Source: Thauera sp.
GTDB lineage: Bacteria > Pseudomonadota > Gammaproteobacteria > Burkholderiales > Rhodocyclaceae
Assembly: GCA_024235615.1 (NCBI GenBank)
Contig: JACKMB010000002.1
Span: 684,776-748,775 of the forward strand
Length of the DNA: 64,000 nt
Reading direction: 5' to 3'
The position numbers were made by a program, and so were the translations under genes. Shown one piece after another: positions 17,559 to 31,846 of the stretch. How positions within the stretch are numbered: the stretch's first letter is position 1; each line of letters begins with the position of its first letter. The notes beneath the pieces were generated by a model. That model was not told the DNA's origin. It was given only the letters and a program-made list of their open reading frames with translations, and did not search any database.

Positions 17559-17929
17559 GGTCGTCTCCTCGTCGGGCGCAATGCGGCGCGAAAGGGGCTG
17601 CCGCAAGGTGAAGCAGGATCGCGTCTTCCGCCTGCTCGGCGGTGCCCGGCTCGCCTTCACGGGGTGCCGGGTCTGTACATGAGAACCCCATGATGGGTGG
17701 GAGTTCCACCCCTCGCGGCGCTTTTTCGTGAGCGGACGTGGACTCCGTCACGTCCCGCGTCGGGGCGCTCTCCGGGGCTGTTCTCGGGGGACGGGACAAG
17801 CGCAGTGCCTGTGCTAGAATGCCCGACTCAGTTCATTGTGCTCACGCTGGCTAGGTGCGCCTCCGGTCCCCGCGAGTGTGCCGCAAGCGCCCGGCGGGAG
17901 CGTTTTTCAGACTTCTCAGGATCGACTCA
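17559..17929. other. Divergent intergenic region prkA / tig
   Basis: 371 bp that must hold the promoters of both the prkA operon (minus) and the tig-clpP-clpX run (plus). A plausible sigma-70 site for tig is listed separately. A short perfect inverted repeat, GGGTGG-GAGTT-CCACCC, lies near 17696-17712. I see no small gene in it and no sigma-54 site upstream of prkA. Confidence 0.5.
17793..17820 (+). promoter_or_regulatory. Candidate sigma-70 promoter of tig
   Basis: GGGACA (17793-17798), 16 bases, TAGAAT (17815-17820). The -10 matches five of six consensus bases and the -35 four of six. It lies 110 bases before the trigger factor start. No other pair in this gap is as good. Confidence 0.45.
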
Positions 17930-19234
17930 ATGGAGCAGAACCAGGTAACCCCGAGCGCGCTCGAGCGCCGTATCGACATCTCCGTTTCGCTCGCGGACAT
18001 CGAGAAAGAGGTGGATGCCCGCCTCAAGCGCATGGCGCGCACGGTGAAGATGCCGGGGTTCCGCCCGGGCAAGGTGCCGATGAAGATCGTCGCCCAGACC
18101 CATGGCGGCCAGGCCCGCGGCGAGGCCGTCGGTGCGGCGGTCGAGAAGGCCTTCGGCGAGAAGGTGCGCGCCGACAACCTGCGTGTCGCCGGCTATCCGA
18201 GCATCGAGCCGAAGGATGGCGCCGCCGAGGGTACGCTGGAATTCACCGCCGTGTTCGAGGTGTACCCCGACGTGGTGGTGGGCGAGTTCGCCGGTCGCAA
18301 GATCGAGCGCCCGGTGCTGAACGTGGGTGACGCTGAGGTCGACAAGACCATCGAGGTCCTGCGCAAGCAGCGCACCGGCTTCAAGGCGGTCGAGCGCGCC
18401 GCCGCCGCGGGCGACCGCGTCGTGATCGATTTCACCGGTCGCATGGACGGCGAGGTGTTCGACGGCGGCCAGGCCCAGGACTTCCCCTTCGTGGTCGGCG
18501 CGGGCTCCATGCTCAAGGACTTCGAGGATGCCGTGGTCGGTCTCGCAGCCGGCGAGGGCAAGACCTTCGACATGACCTTCCCCGAGGACTACCATGCCGC
18601 CAATCTGGCCGGCAAGCAGGTCCAGTTCGAGATCACCGTCAAGGCGGTCGAGGAGCCGGTGCTGCCCGAGGTCGACGCCGACTTCGCGCGCTCGCTGGGC
18701 GTGGCCGACGGCGACGTCGCCAAGCTGCGCGAGGAGGTCAAGGGCAACCTGGAGCGCGAGGTCAAGCGTCGCATCCAGTCCCGCCTCAAGGAGCAGGTCA
18801 TGGACGCGCTGATCGAGGTCGCCCCGATCGACGTGCCCAAGGCGCTGGTGCAGGCCGAGTCCAACCAGCTCGCCGACAACGCCCGCCGCGACCTCGAGAT
18901 GCGCGGCCTCAAGACCAAGGACATCCCGGTCGATCCGTCGTGGTTCAAGGACCAGGCCGAGCGCCGCGTCAAGCTGGGCCTGATCATGGCCGAGCTGGTC
19001 AAGGCCAGCGAGCTGCACGCCAAGCCCGAGCAGATCCGCGCCCTGGTCGAGGAGATGGCGCAAAGTTACGAGGATCCTTCGGAACTCGTGCGCTGGTATT
19101 ACGCTCAACCGGAACGTCTGGCGCAGGCCGAGGCGGTGGTCATCGAAGACAACGTCGTCGAGTGGGTCTGCGCCAAGGCCGACACTTCCGACAAGGAAGT
19201 GGCGTTCGACGAACTGATGGGCAACGCGGCCTGA
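17930..19234 (+). CDS. tig: Trigger factor (ribosome-bound chaperone, peptidyl-prolyl isomerase)
   Basis: 434 residues, against 432 in E. coli. The ribosome-binding signature GFRPGK is at 43-48, the FKBP-like isomerase domain spans roughly 150-245 (VVIDFTGRMDG...GEGKTFDMTFPEDY), and the C-terminal chaperone arms follow. It binds nascent chains at the ribosome exit. The ATG at 17930 begins MEQNQVTPSALERR, typical of betaproteobacteria; the ribosome site is weak (AGGAT). It is first in a same-strand run tig-clpP-clpX, with 20 bp before clpP, a universally common order. Confidence 0.97.
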   Translation: MEQNQVTPSALERRIDISVSLADIEKEVDARLKRMARTVKMPGFRPGKVPMKIVAQTHGGQARGEAVGAAVEKAFGEKVRADNLRVAGYPSIEPKDGAAEGTLEFTAVFEVYPDVVVGEFAGRKIERPVLNVGDAEVDKTIEVLRKQRTGFKAVERAAAAGDRVVIDFTGRMDGEVFDGGQAQDFPFVVGAGSMLKDFEDAVVGLAAGEGKTFDMTFPEDYHAANLAGKQVQFEITVKAVEEPVLPEVDADFARSLGVADGDVAKLREEVKGNLEREVKRRIQSRLKEQVMDALIEVAPIDVPKALVQAESNQLADNARRDLEMRGLKTKDIPVDPSWFKDQAERRVKLGLIMAELVKASELHAKPEQIRALVEEMAQSYEDPSELVRWYYAQPERLAQAEAVVIEDNVVEWVCAKADTSDKEVAFDELMGNAA

Positions 19235-19254
19235 GGTCGCAGAGGGTCTGACGA

Positions 19255-19893
19255 ATGATGCAAGGAACACCCCAGCACAGCAGCGACTGGAACCCGGTCG
19301 GTCTCGGCCTGGTCCCGATGGTGGTCGAACAGAGCGGTCGCGGCGAGCGCGCCTACGACATCTATTCGCGCCTTCTGAAGGAGCGGGTGGTGTTCCTCGT
19401 CGGCCCGGTCAACGACGTCACCGCCAACCTGATCGTCGCCCAGCTGCTCTTCCTCGAGTCCGAGAATCCGGACAAGGACATCTACTTCTACATCAACTCG
19501 CCCGGCGGCTCGGTGACCGCCGGCATGGCGATCTACGACACCATGCAGTTCATCAAGCCGAACGTCAGCACGCTGTGCATCGGCCAGGCGGCGAGCATGG
19601 GCGCCTTCCTGCTGGCGGCGGGCGAGAAGGGCAAGCGCTTCATCCTGCCCAATTCGCGCGTGATGATCCACCAGCCGCTCGGCGGCTTCCAGGGGCAGGC
19701 CTCGGACATCGAGATCCACGCTCGCGAGATCCTCTACCTGCGCTCGCGCCTCAACGACATGCTGTCCAAGCACACCGGGCAGCCGCTCGAGCGCATCGAG
19801 AAGGACACCGATCGCGACAACTTCATGTCGGCGACGGCGGCCGTCGAGTACGGCCTGGTCGACAAGGTGCTGACCAGCCGCGACGACACCTGA
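19255..19893 (+). CDS. clpP: ATP-dependent Clp protease proteolytic subunit
   Basis: 212 residues. The catalytic triad is complete: Ser114 in GQAASMG, His139 in MIHQPLGG and Asp188 in DTDRDNF, with the same spacing as the E. coli enzyme. It forms the tetradecameric chamber that degrades proteins fed by ClpX. A short N-terminal propeptide is expected before the mature protein. Two ATG codons stand at the start and GAGGG lies upstream. It is 18 bp ahead of clpX. Confidence 0.97.
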   Translation: MMQGTPQHSSDWNPVGLGLVPMVVEQSGRGERAYDIYSRLLKERVVFLVGPVNDVTANLIVAQLLFLESENPDKDIYFYINSPGGSVTAGMAIYDTMQFIKPNVSTLCIGQAASMGAFLLAAGEKGKRFILPNSRVMIHQPLGGFQGQASDIEIHAREILYLRSRLNDMLSKHTGQPLERIEKDTDRDNFMSATAAVEYGLVDKVLTSRDDT

Positions 19894-19911
19894 TTTCTGG
19901 AGAACCCCCAC

Positions 19912-21180
<1,269 letters not shown>

Positions 21181-21247
21181 GCGCGGCGTACCACCACCGC
21201 CCGATCCGGCGACGCCGGCTCCGTCCGGCCGGCCGCTTGAATTTCCG

Positions 21248-21277
21248 GGTCACGCCCTCACATGGGTGTGACCTTTT
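21248..21277 (+). terminator. Hairpin with short T-run between clpX and lon
   Basis: GGTCACGCCC (21248-21257), a six-base loop, GGGTGTGACC (21264-21273), then TTTT. Nine of ten positions pair perfectly and one is a G-T pair. It would act as a modest terminator after clpX or as structure in the lon leader. CTTGAA at 21236-21241, a heat-shock -35-like element, lies just before it. Confidence 0.5.
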
Positions 21278-21296
21278 GCTTGAGGAAACCTAGAAA

Positions 21297-23720
<2,424 letters not shown>

Positions 23721-23755
23721 TTTGTCCCGGCCTCCGGGCCGGTGTTGCATCCAGT

Positions 23756-23792
23756 AAAAGCCGTGCTGCCCCCAGGGTGCAGCACGGCTTTT
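23756..23792. terminator. Bidirectional intrinsic terminator between lon and the LLM oxidoreductase
   Basis: A perfect 14-bp stem, AAAAGCCGTGCTGC (23756-23769) and its complement (23779-23792), around a nine-base loop. The ends give T-runs on both strands, so it can stop lon on the plus strand and the convergent oxidoreductase on the minus strand. Confidence 0.9.
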
Positions 23793-23813
23793 CCGTTTTG
23801 CTCGGGTGTGCGC

Positions 23814-24836
23814 TCAGGCGCCTGCCACGGTGTCCTCCACCGGCAGTCCCCATGCGCGCGCGACGAGCTCCAACGAGCGCAGGCGGGCGCCGTGGTCGAA
23901 GATCTGCGCGGTGAGGATCAGCTCGTTCGCTCCGGTACGCTCGATCAGGGTCTCCAGCTGCTGGCGAACGGTGTCGGGGGCGCCCACTGCCGAGCAGGCG
24001 AGCGACTGCTCGGCGAAGGCGAGCTCGGAGGTAGACCAATCGGTGTCGACGAAGGCCTCCGGAGGCTGCAGCTGCCCGCGCACCCCGCGTGCCATCGCGG
24101 CGAAGCGCAGCTGCAGGGAGCGCAGCAGGTACTCCGCCTCGGCGTCGGTGTCGGCGGCGATCGCGTTGGCGGCAACCGCGAACCAGGGCTTGTCGAGCTG
24201 GGCGGAGGGACGGAAGTTGCTGCGGTAGAGGTCGACCGCCTCGAACAGGAAGCGCGGTGCGAAGTGCGAGGCGAAGGCGAAGGGCAGGCCGAGCCGGGCG
24301 GCGAGTTCGGCACCGTAGAAGCTCGAGCCGAGCAGCCACAGCGGCACCTGCAGCCCTTCGCCGGGCACCGCGCGTACGGCCTGCCCGGGCCCGGCCGGCT
24401 GGAAGTAGGACTGCAGTTCGAGCACGTCCTGCGGGAAGTGGTCGTCGCTGCCGACCAGATTGCGCCGCAGCGCGCGCGCGGTGGTCTGGTCGGTGCCCGG
24501 AGCACGTCCGAGGCCGAGGTCGATCCGGCCAGGAAAGAGCGACTCCAGGGTGCCGAACTGTTCGGCAATGACCAGCGGTGCATGGTTGGGCAGCATGATG
24601 CCGCCGGCGCCGACGCGGATGCGGCGGGTCGCGCCGGCGATGTGTCCGATCACCACCGCGGTTGCGGCGCTGGCGATGCCGGTCATGTTGTGGTGTTCGG
24701 CGAGCCAGTAGCGGGTATAGCCGCAGCGATCGGCGAGCTGGGCGAGTTCGCGCGTGTTGCGCAGCGCATCTGCCGGCGTGCTGCCGGCGGTGATCGGTGC
24801 GAGATCGAGCACCGAGAGCGGGACGGAGGAGGGCAT
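23814..24836 (-). CDS. Luciferase-like monooxygenase (LLM class flavin-dependent oxidoreductase)
   Basis: 340 residues of the bacterial-luciferase-like fold, of the alkanal-monooxygenase-like subgroup often annotated MsnO8 or YhbW type. Family segments include [28 protein letters not shown] and [12 protein letters not shown]. Such proteins use FMNH2 and oxygen on an organic substrate; the substrate is unknown. The ATG at 24834-24836 is chosen because family members begin near [10 protein letters not shown]. An ATG ten codons upstream is also possible, and neither has a strong ribosome site. It stands alone, convergent with lon. Confidence 0.85.
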   Translation of the reverse strand: MPSSVPLSVLDLAPITAGSTPADALRNTRELAQLADRCGYTRYWLAEHHNMTGIASAATAVVIGHIAGATRRIRVGAGGIMLPNHAPLVIAEQFGTLESLFPGRIDLGLGRAPGTDQTTARALRRNLVGSDDHFPQDVLELQSYFQPAGPGQAVRAVPGEGLQVPLWLLGSSFYGAELAARLGLPFAFASHFAPRFLFEAVDLYRSNFRPSAQLDKPWFAVAANAIAADTDAEAEYLLRSLQLRFAAMARGVRGQLQPPEAFVDTDWSTSELAFAEQSLACSAVGAPDTVRQQLETLIERTGANELILTAQIFDHGARLRSLELVARAWGLPVEDTVAGA

Positions 24837-25139
24837 GGAAGTATCACTTGGAGCCGGGCCTTTCATTACGCCACAGAGCTGCGGTGCGTGCCAGCATGGA
24901 GCGCGCGCCAGCAGGCTTGCACGGCGTGATACGCTTGACCGGGTCGGGTTGCAGGTGTCTGTTGCGGCGCGCGAGCTACCCGTAACGGGCGCACATCGCG
25001 GAATACGGTAATTGAGGCGAAGGGTTTTTTTTGACACCATTCGGCCCCTGCGGAATTGCCGGTCGATCCGCTGCTTTGCCCGAGACCCATGCGGCAAGGG
25101 CGCGAAGAAGCCAACAACAAACCAATCGAGGAGTTCTGG
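24837..25139. other. Divergent intergenic region, LLM oxidoreductase / amino acid ABC transporter
   Basis: 303 bp with no gene seen. It contains TTGACA at 25031-25036, the best -35 candidate for the transporter operon, but no good -10 at the right distance (AATTGC at 25054). A short palindrome CCCGTAACGGG lies at 24979-24989. A run of eight T precedes the -35. Confidence 0.4.
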
Positions 25140-25931
25140 ATGAAAAAATACGCCCTTCTGTGCGCAGTGCTTGCCCTTCACGCCGGTGCCAGTTTCGCCA
25201 AGGACTGGAACGAGATCCGCATGGCGTCCGAAGGCGCTTATCCCCCGTTCAACACCACCACGGCCGACGGCAGCATGGCGGGCTTCGACATCGACATCGG
25301 CAACGCCCTGTGCGAAGAGATGAAGGCGAAGTGCACCTGGGTGAAGCAGGAATGGGACGGCATGATCCCGGCGCTGGTCTCGCGCAAGTTCGACGCCATC
25401 ATCGCCTCGATGTCGATCACCGAGGAACGCAAGGCCAAGGTCGACTTCACCGACAAATACTATGCCTCGCCGCTCGCCCTGATCGCGAAGAAGGGCTCCG
25501 AGCTGCGTCCCGACCTCGAGCTGCTCAAGGGCAAGAAGGTCGGCGTGCAGCGCGGTACGGTGTCGGACAACTTCGCCACCAAGTACTGGGACGGCAAGGG
25601 TCTGCAGATCGTGCGTTACGCCAAGCAGGACGAGGCCTACCTCGACCTGCGTGCCGGGCGCCTGGATGCAGCCTTCGTCGACTATCTCGAGGCCTACGGC
25701 GGTTTCCTGACCAAGCCCGAGGGCGAGGGCTACGACGTGGCGGGCGATCGCCTGTTCGGTCGCAATGCCGAGGAGAAGGCGGTGATCGGCGAGGGCATCG
25801 GCATCGCGGTGCGCAAGCGCGACAAGGAACTCACCGAGAAGCTCAACCAGGCCCTCGCGGCGATTCGTGCCAACGGCAAGTACGACGCGATCCAGAAGAA
25901 GTACTTCCCGATGGACATCTACGGCAACTGA
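25140..25931 (+). CDS. Periplasmic basic amino acid-binding protein of ABC transporter (Lys/Arg/Orn type)
   Basis: 263 residues with a signal peptide ([20 protein letters not shown]). It belongs to the HisJ/ArgT family: EGAYPPFN near the N-terminus, paired cysteines in [10 protein letters not shown] that match the family disulfide, and [13 protein letters not shown]. It captures a basic amino acid in the periplasm for the permeases just downstream. Arginine or ornithine is favoured because an arginase lies at the end of the cluster, but the ligand is inferred. The ATG at 25140 follows GAGGAGTTCTGG. A gap of 105 bp separates it from the first permease. Confidence 0.92.
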   Translation: MKKYALLCAVLALHAGASFAKDWNEIRMASEGAYPPFNTTTADGSMAGFDIDIGNALCEEMKAKCTWVKQEWDGMIPALVSRKFDAIIASMSITEERKAKVDFTDKYYASPLALIAKKGSELRPDLELLKGKKVGVQRGTVSDNFATKYWDGKGLQIVRYAKQDEAYLDLRAGRLDAAFVDYLEAYGGFLTKPEGEGYDVAGDRLFGRNAEEKAVIGEGIGIAVRKRDKELTEKLNQALAAIRANGKYDAIQKKYFPMDIYGN

Positions 25932-26036
25932 TCGCCCTGATCGACCGCGGCCGCGTTCGTGCGGGCCGCGGCCTTTCCCTGCCGCGCGCTCGCCTGAGCG
26001 GGGGCGTGCGCGTCTTTCACTCCGAATCGGTGCGCC

Positions 26037-26729
26037 ATGGATGCCCTGATCGAATACTCCCCCAGCCTGCTCGCCGGCGCCTGGGTCACGCTCAAGGTGG
26101 CGCTGGTGTCGGTGCTGCTCGCGCTGGTGACCGGCCTGATCGGGGCCGCCTGCAAGCTGTCGGGTTTCCTGCCGCTGCGTTTGTGGACCATGCTCTACAC
26201 CACGGTGATGCGCGGCGTGCCCGATCTGGTGATGATGCTGCTGGTGTTTTATGGCGGGCAGGTGCTGCTCAACCTCGTCATCGACCACTTCGGCTGGGAC
26301 TTCATCGAGATCGACCCCTTCGTGGCCGGCGTGCTGACGATCGGGCTGATCTTCGGCGCCTATTTCACCGAGACCTTCCGCGGCGCCTTCCTCGCCGTGT
26401 CTGCGGGCCAGCTCGAGGCCGGGCGCGCCTACGGCATGAGCACCTGGCAGGTCTTTCGCCGCATCCTGTTCCCGCAGATGCTGCGCTTCGCCCTGCCGGG
26501 CATCGGCAACAACTGGCTGGTGCTGCTCAAGAGCACCGCGATCGTGTCCATGATCGGCCTCTCCGACATGACGCGGATCGCCGACCAGGCCGGGCGCTCG
26601 ACGCACCAGCCCTTCACCTTCTATCTCGCGGTCTGCGTGCTCTACCTGGCGATGACCGCGCTGTCGAGCTACGGCCTCGGCGTGCTCATGCGGCGCTACA
26701 GCGCCGGTGTGCGCGAGACCCAGGTCTGA
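26037..26729 (+). CDS. Amino acid ABC transporter permease (HisQ/ArtQ type)
   Basis: 230 residues, a polar amino acid permease with about five membrane segments and the EAA-loop ([22 protein letters not shown]) partly shown here as EAGRAYGMS. It forms the membrane channel with the second permease, 11 bp downstream. HisQ-like by order and length. No signal peptide is cut. Confidence 0.93.
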   Translation: MDALIEYSPSLLAGAWVTLKVALVSVLLALVTGLIGAACKLSGFLPLRLWTMLYTTVMRGVPDLVMMLLVFYGGQVLLNLVIDHFGWDFIEIDPFVAGVLTIGLIFGAYFTETFRGAFLAVSAGQLEAGRAYGMSTWQVFRRILFPQMLRFALPGIGNNWLVLLKSTAIVSMIGLSDMTRIADQAGRSTHQPFTFYLAVCVLYLAMTALSSYGLGVLMRRYSAGVRETQV

Positions 26730-26740
26730 GGGGGGCGCCC

Positions 26741-27475
26741 ATGGAACTCTTCGACCTCAGCGTCATCACCGGCAGCCTGCCCCAGTTCTGGCGCGGCCTG
26801 TGGATGACCCTCCAGCTCACCGGCTTCGCGCTGCTGTTCGGCTTCTTCGCGGCGATCCCGCTTGCGGTTCTGCGCCTGTCCCCCAATCGCCTCGTGGCGG
26901 CCCCGGTCGCCGCCTACACCTACTTCTTCCGCGGCACGCCGATGCTGGTGCAGTTGCTGCTGGTGTATTACGGCGCCTCGCAGTGGGAATGGATGCGCGC
27001 AGCCTGGGAGGCCGGGCATCCGGTGTGGACGCTGTTCCGCGAGCCCTACTTCTGCGCCTTGTTCGCCTTCGGCCTCAACACCTGCGCCTACACCGTAGAG
27101 ATCCTCGCCGGCAGCATGCGCAACACCCCGCACGGTGAGCTCGAGGCGGCCAAGGCGATGGGCATGACGCGGTTGAAGGCGCTGCAGCGCATCGTGATCC
27201 CGTCGGCGCTGCGGCGCATGATCCCCGCCTACAGCAACGAAGTGATCCTGATGCTGCAGGGTTCGGCGATCGCCAGCGCGGTGACCCTGGTCGACCTCAC
27301 CGGCGCGGCGCGCGATGTGTATTCCCGCCACTTCGCGCCCTTCGAGGCCTTCGTCTTCGTCGGCCTGATCTACCTCGCGCTCACCTTCGTGCTGGTGGGC
27401 CTGTTCAAGCTCGCCGAGCACCGCTGGCTCGCCCACCTGGCGCCTCGCAAGGCGGAGGCGGGAAGGCAGTCCTGA
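26741..27475 (+). CDS. Amino acid ABC transporter permease (HisM/ArtM type)
   Basis: 244 residues with five or six hydrophobic segments and an EAA loop ([19 protein letters not shown]). It pairs with the preceding permease as a heterodimer. The ATG at 26741 follows GAGGGGGGCGCCC. The frame is open upstream but overlaps the first permease. The ATPase gene follows after 112 bp. Confidence 0.93.
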   Translation: MELFDLSVITGSLPQFWRGLWMTLQLTGFALLFGFFAAIPLAVLRLSPNRLVAAPVAAYTYFFRGTPMLVQLLLVYYGASQWEWMRAAWEAGHPVWTLFREPYFCALFAFGLNTCAYTVEILAGSMRNTPHGELEAAKAMGMTRLKALQRIVIPSALRRMIPAYSNEVILMLQGSAIASAVTLVDLTGAARDVYSRHFAPFEAFVFVGLIYLALTFVLVGLFKLAEHRWLAHLAPRKAEAGRQS

Positions 27476-27587
27476 TCAACCCCGCCGCGAGTGCTGCGCC
27501 CCCACCGTCGCCGATCCGCGGCGATGCCGAGCGCTAACCCGCGGCGACACGCCGGGCGCCTCGCAGGCCCCCAAGCAAGAGAACAAC

Positions 27588-28370
<783 letters not shown>

Positions 28371-28395
28371 CCGGCGCCGGGACGCCCGGCTGTGT

Positions 28396-29328
28396 TCAGC
28401 GGTAGTTGCGGTGCATGCGCATCAGCGTGCTCTTGCCGAACAGGCTCTCCACCAGGTCGACCGCGAGCTCGGCGGTCATGTTGCAGTGGTCGAGCGCCGG
28501 GTTGAGCTCGACGATGTCGAGCGAGGCGAGCTGGCCAGTGTCGGCGATCATCTCCATGCACAGCTCGGCCTCGCGGTAGGTCGGCCCGCCGCGCACGGTG
28601 GTGCCGACGCCGGGCGCGATCGTCGGGTCGAGGAAGTCCACGTCCAGGCTGACGTGCAGGTGGGTGTTCGCGTCCACGCCGGCGAGCGCCTGCTCCATGG
28701 TCGCGCGCATGCCGATCTCGTCGATGTAGCGCATGTCGAAGACCTCGACGCGCAGCTCGTGCAGGAAGCGCTTCTCGCCCTCATCCACGCTGCGAATGCC
28801 GATCTGGCGGATCTGCGCAGGCGCCACCGCCGGGATGTGGCCGCCGATGCCGGTGAGCAGCTCGGGGCCGTGGCCGCACAGGCAAGCCATGGGCATGCCG
28901 TGGATGTTGCCCGAGGGCGTCATCGTGGCCGTATTGAGGTCGGCGTGGGCGTCGAACCACAGCACGCGCAGCTTGCGACCGGTCTCGCGGCAGCGCCGTG
29001 CCACCGCGCTGATCGAGCCGATGGCGAGGCAGTGATCGCCGCCAAGCATGATCGGCACGCGACCCTCGGCCAGTTCGGCGTATACCGCCTCATGCACCGC
29101 GCCGTTCCATGCCGCGACCTCGTCGAGATGGCGGAAGCCATCCACCGCCGGCAGTTCCGGGTTCGACGGGCCGGCGAGGTTGCCGCAATCGCGCACTTCG
29201 GCGCCGAAGGCGGCGATCGCTCGCCCCAGTCCGGCGACCCGCAAGGCCTCGGGCCCCATGCTCGCTCCACGCACGCCTGCACCCACGTCGGTGGGCACCC
29301 CGATCAGACTGACTTTGAGATTTTCCAT
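28396..29328 (-). CDS. rocF: Arginase
   Basis: 310 residues, as in Bacillus RocF. All manganese-binding motifs are present: GGDHCLA with His99, FDAHADLN with Asp126, His128 and Asp130, and SLDVDFLDP with Asp229 and Asp231. It splits arginine into ornithine and urea. The complete arginase pattern favours this over agmatinase or formiminoglutamase. It is convergent with the basic amino acid importer, so the two probably serve one arginine catabolic route, though they do not share a transcript. Confidence 0.93.
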   Translation of the reverse strand: MENLKVSLIGVPTDVGAGVRGASMGPEALRVAGLGRAIAAFGAEVRDCGNLAGPSNPELPAVDGFRHLDEVAAWNGAVHEAVYAELAEGRVPIMLGGDHCLAIGSISAVARRCRETGRKLRVLWFDAHADLNTATMTPSGNIHGMPMACLCGHGPELLTGIGGHIPAVAPAQIRQIGIRSVDEGEKRFLHELRVEVFDMRYIDEIGMRATMEQALAGVDANTHLHVSLDVDFLDPTIAPGVGTTVRGGPTYREAELCMEMIADTGQLASLDIVELNPALDHCNMTAELAVDLVESLFGKSTLMRMHRNYR

Positions 29329-29584
29329 GGCGGCGAATTTACCTCAGGTCCCGCCGTGATGGCAGGGGTGGCCTTGCGATGTGGTCGGGATTGACGGGGT
29401 GGCCCCGGAGCGTGTATTCATTGCGCCTTTTTTGGCGGCGGGGATCATCGCCCGCGTGCGCCGGGGCGCCGGGATCCCGGCGCGAGAGCGGGCAGCGCCG
29501 GCCCCCTGGAGTATTCGTGTCTTCGGTTTCACTTGCTTTTTCCCCCTTCTCCTTTTTCAAGCCGGCGGCAGCCCGGGGGGCGCG

Positions 29585-30493
29585 ATGAGGCGCGCGCAGG
29601 CGAACGGCCTGCTGCTCGTCGCGGCGCTGATCTGGGGCACCGCCTTCGTGGCCCAGCAGACCGGCATGCGCGACGTCGGCCCCTTCACCTTCACCGGCTC
29701 GCGCTTCCTCTTCGGCGCCGTGATGATCGCGCCGCTCGCCTTCATGGAGCTGCGCCGGCTCGGCCGCCGCGGCACATTCCTGGACGTGCGCGACCTGCTC
29801 GCATGCGCGTTGCTCGGCGCGGTGCTGTTCCTCGGTGCCGCGCTGCAGCAGATCGGCATCATGAGCACCACCGTGAGCAATGCCGGCTTCCTCACCGCGC
29901 TCTACGTCCCGCTTGTGCCGATCGCGGGGGCGCTGCTGCTGCGCGAGCGCTCGCACTGGTCGGTGTGGCCTGCGAGCCTGGGCTGCCTGGGCGGCACTTA
30001 CCTCCTCGGCGGCGGCAGCCTGTCGGCGCTCACGGTGGGCGACCTGTGGGTGATCGCGAGCGCACTGTTCTGGGCCGCCCACGTCATGCTGGTCGGGCGC
30101 GTGGCCGCGCGCAAGGGCGCCTCGGTGACGGTGGCGATGCTGCAGTTCCTCGTGGTCGGCGTGCTCGGCATGGCGGTCGGCCTCGGCACGGAGGAGGTGT
30201 CGACGGTGGCGCTCGAGCGTGCGCTGCCGTCGATCGCCTACGCCGGCATCCTGTCGGTGGGCGTGGGCTTCACGCTGCAGGTGGTGGCGCAGCGTCACAC
30301 CCCTGCGGCCGACGCTGCCATCCTGCTGAGCTGCGAGACCTTGTTCGCCGCCCTCGCCGGGCGCCTGGTGCTGGGCGAGACGCTCACCGTCGCGCAGATG
30401 TCCGGCGGCCTGCTGATCTTCGCCTGCGTGCTGGCGGTGCAGATCCTGCCCTTGTGGCGGGCGCGGCGCGCGGTGGCGGTGGAGGCCGGCTGA
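29585..30493 (+). CDS. EamA/DMT superfamily transporter
   Basis: 302 residues with about ten membrane segments arranged as two EamA repeats (ALIWGTAFVAQQTG and SALFWAAHVMLVGR). Such proteins export amino acids or other metabolites; the substrate is not predictable here. ATG 29585 is preceded by GGGGGGCGCG. The frame is open back to 29381, but that part is not hydrophobic in the family manner. The upstream 256 bp contains TTGACG (29391-29396) with a poor -10. Confidence 0.85.
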   Translation: MRRAQANGLLLVAALIWGTAFVAQQTGMRDVGPFTFTGSRFLFGAVMIAPLAFMELRRLGRRGTFLDVRDLLACALLGAVLFLGAALQQIGIMSTTVSNAGFLTALYVPLVPIAGALLLRERSHWSVWPASLGCLGGTYLLGGGSLSALTVGDLWVIASALFWAAHVMLVGRVAARKGASVTVAMLQFLVVGVLGMAVGLGTEEVSTVALERALPSIAYAGILSVGVGFTLQVVAQRHTPAADAAILLSCETLFAALAGRLVLGETLTVAQMSGGLLIFACVLAVQILPLWRARRAVAVEAG

Positions 30494-30503
30494 GGCGGGT
30501 CTC

Positions 30504-31742
30504 TCAGTCCGCCGCACCGCCGGCCGGCGCCGGCAGTCGACGCAGCCACAGCGCGCATGCGCCGGTGAGTAGCACGCACAGCCCCACCAGCGCGGCCACG
30601 CCCTCCCATCGCCAGTCGGTCCAGGCGGTGCCGGCGAGGCTGCCGAGCACGCTGGCGCCCAGGTAGTAGCTCGACAGGTAGAGTGCCGAGGCGAGCGCGC
30701 GGCGTTCGCCGGCGCGCCGTCCCACCCAGCCGCTGGCGAGCGCGTGTGCGGCGAAGAAACCGAAGGTGAACACGCCGACCCCGGCGATCACCAGCCACAG
30801 CGGCTGCGCCAGCGTGAGCAGGAGCCCGGCGCCCATGACCGCGACCATCGGCCACAGTACCTTGCGCCGGCCGCGGCGCTCGGCGAGGCGGCCGCTCGCC
30901 GCGGAGGCCCAGGTGCCGACGAGGTAGAGCAGGAAGATCGCCCCGATCGCGCTCTGGCCCAGCCCGTAGGGCGCTTCGAGCAGGCGGAAGCCGAGGAAGT
31001 TGTACAGGCCGACGAAGCCGCCCATGGCGAGGAAGGCGACCAGGAACAGTGCCGGCAGGCCGGGGTCGCGGTAGATCGCCAGGGTGTCGGCGAAGATGCG
31101 CGCCGGTGTGGCGGCGCGCGCGCGAAAGTTGCGCGAGGCCGGAAGGCGTTGCCAGAACACCAGCGCCGAGATCACGCCGAGCACGCCGATCACCCCGAGC
31201 GCGACCCGCCACGAGCTCCAGTCCGTGAGCAGCGCGGCGACGAAGCGCCCGCTCATGCCGCCGAGCGCGTTGCCGGCGATGTACAGCCCCATCGCGCGCG
31301 CCTGCGCGCCCGGGGCGATCTCCTCGCCGATGTAGGCCATCGCGGCGGCGGGGAGCCCGGCGATCACCCCGCCGAGGAGCGCACGCAAGACCAGCAGCGC
31401 GCCGAAGTCGGGCGCGAAGGCGGTGGCGAGCGCGAGCAGGGCGGCGATCGCGAGCGCCGCCTTCATGACCTGCTGGCGGCCGAGGCGGTCGGCAAGCACG
31501 CTGCCCGGGATCAGCATCAGCGCGAGCCCCGCGGTGGTGGCGGACACCGTCAGGCTGGCGCTCGCCGCGCCGACGTCGAACTCGGCGGCGAGCAGCGGCA
31601 GCAGGGGCTGGGTGCTGTAGACCATCGCGAAGGTCGCGAAGCCGCCGACGAACATCGCCAGGTTGGCGCGCCGGTAGCCGGGCGTGCCGGCCTCGAGCTG
31701 GGTCGGCACTGGCGGGGGTCTTTCGGCGGGAAGGGCGGGCAT
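30504..31742 (-). CDS. MFS transporter, YnfM-like
   Basis: 412 residues with about twelve membrane segments. The opening segment (FVGGFATFAMVYSTQPLLP) and the loop GSVLADRLGRQQVM are typical of the YnfM-type drug or metabolite exporters. ATG 31740-31742 (MPALPAERPPP) is chosen as the most likely start; a longer frame begins with poor start codons inside the operator region. It is divergent from a LysR gene, which probably controls it. Ten bases separate its stop from the EamA gene. Confidence 0.86.
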   Translation of the reverse strand: MPALPAERPPPVPTQLEAGTPGYRRANLAMFVGGFATFAMVYSTQPLLPLLAAEFDVGAASASLTVSATTAGLALMLIPGSVLADRLGRQQVMKAALAIAALLALATAFAPDFGALLVLRALLGGVIAGLPAAAMAYIGEEIAPGAQARAMGLYIAGNALGGMSGRFVAALLTDWSSWRVALGVIGVLGVISALVFWQRLPASRNFRARAATPARIFADTLAIYRDPGLPALFLVAFLAMGGFVGLYNFLGFRLLEAPYGLGQSAIGAIFLLYLVGTWASAASGRLAERRGRRKVLWPMVAVMGAGLLLTLAQPLWLVIAGVGVFTFGFFAAHALASGWVGRRAGERRALASALYLSSYYLGASVLGSLAGTAWTDWRWEGVAALVGLCVLLTGACALWLRRLPAPAGGAAD

Positions 31743-31846
31743 GAGGTGATGACGGTGAGCGAGGGGGCGAATCGGGAGCGATCTTAGGATGGCATCAGAT
31801 CTATCGTCCAATATATTCTGAGCGCTTCATCCATATATGGAAGCGA
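31743..31846. promoter_or_regulatory. Divergent MFS / LysR control region
   Basis: 104 bp, AT-rich against its surroundings. It contains a perfect ten-base palindrome CCATATATGG at 31831-31840, set in a wider imperfect repeat GCTTC...GAAGC (31824-31844), and AATATATT at 31810-31817. LysR proteins bind such partial palindromes between their own gene and a divergent target. Confidence 0.5.

Noticed and set aside
23814-26606. A 930-codon minus-strand frame running from the LLM oxidoreductase through the transporter genes
   Set aside because: Only the C-terminal 340 residues match the oxidoreductase family; the rest is antisense to the transporter genes.
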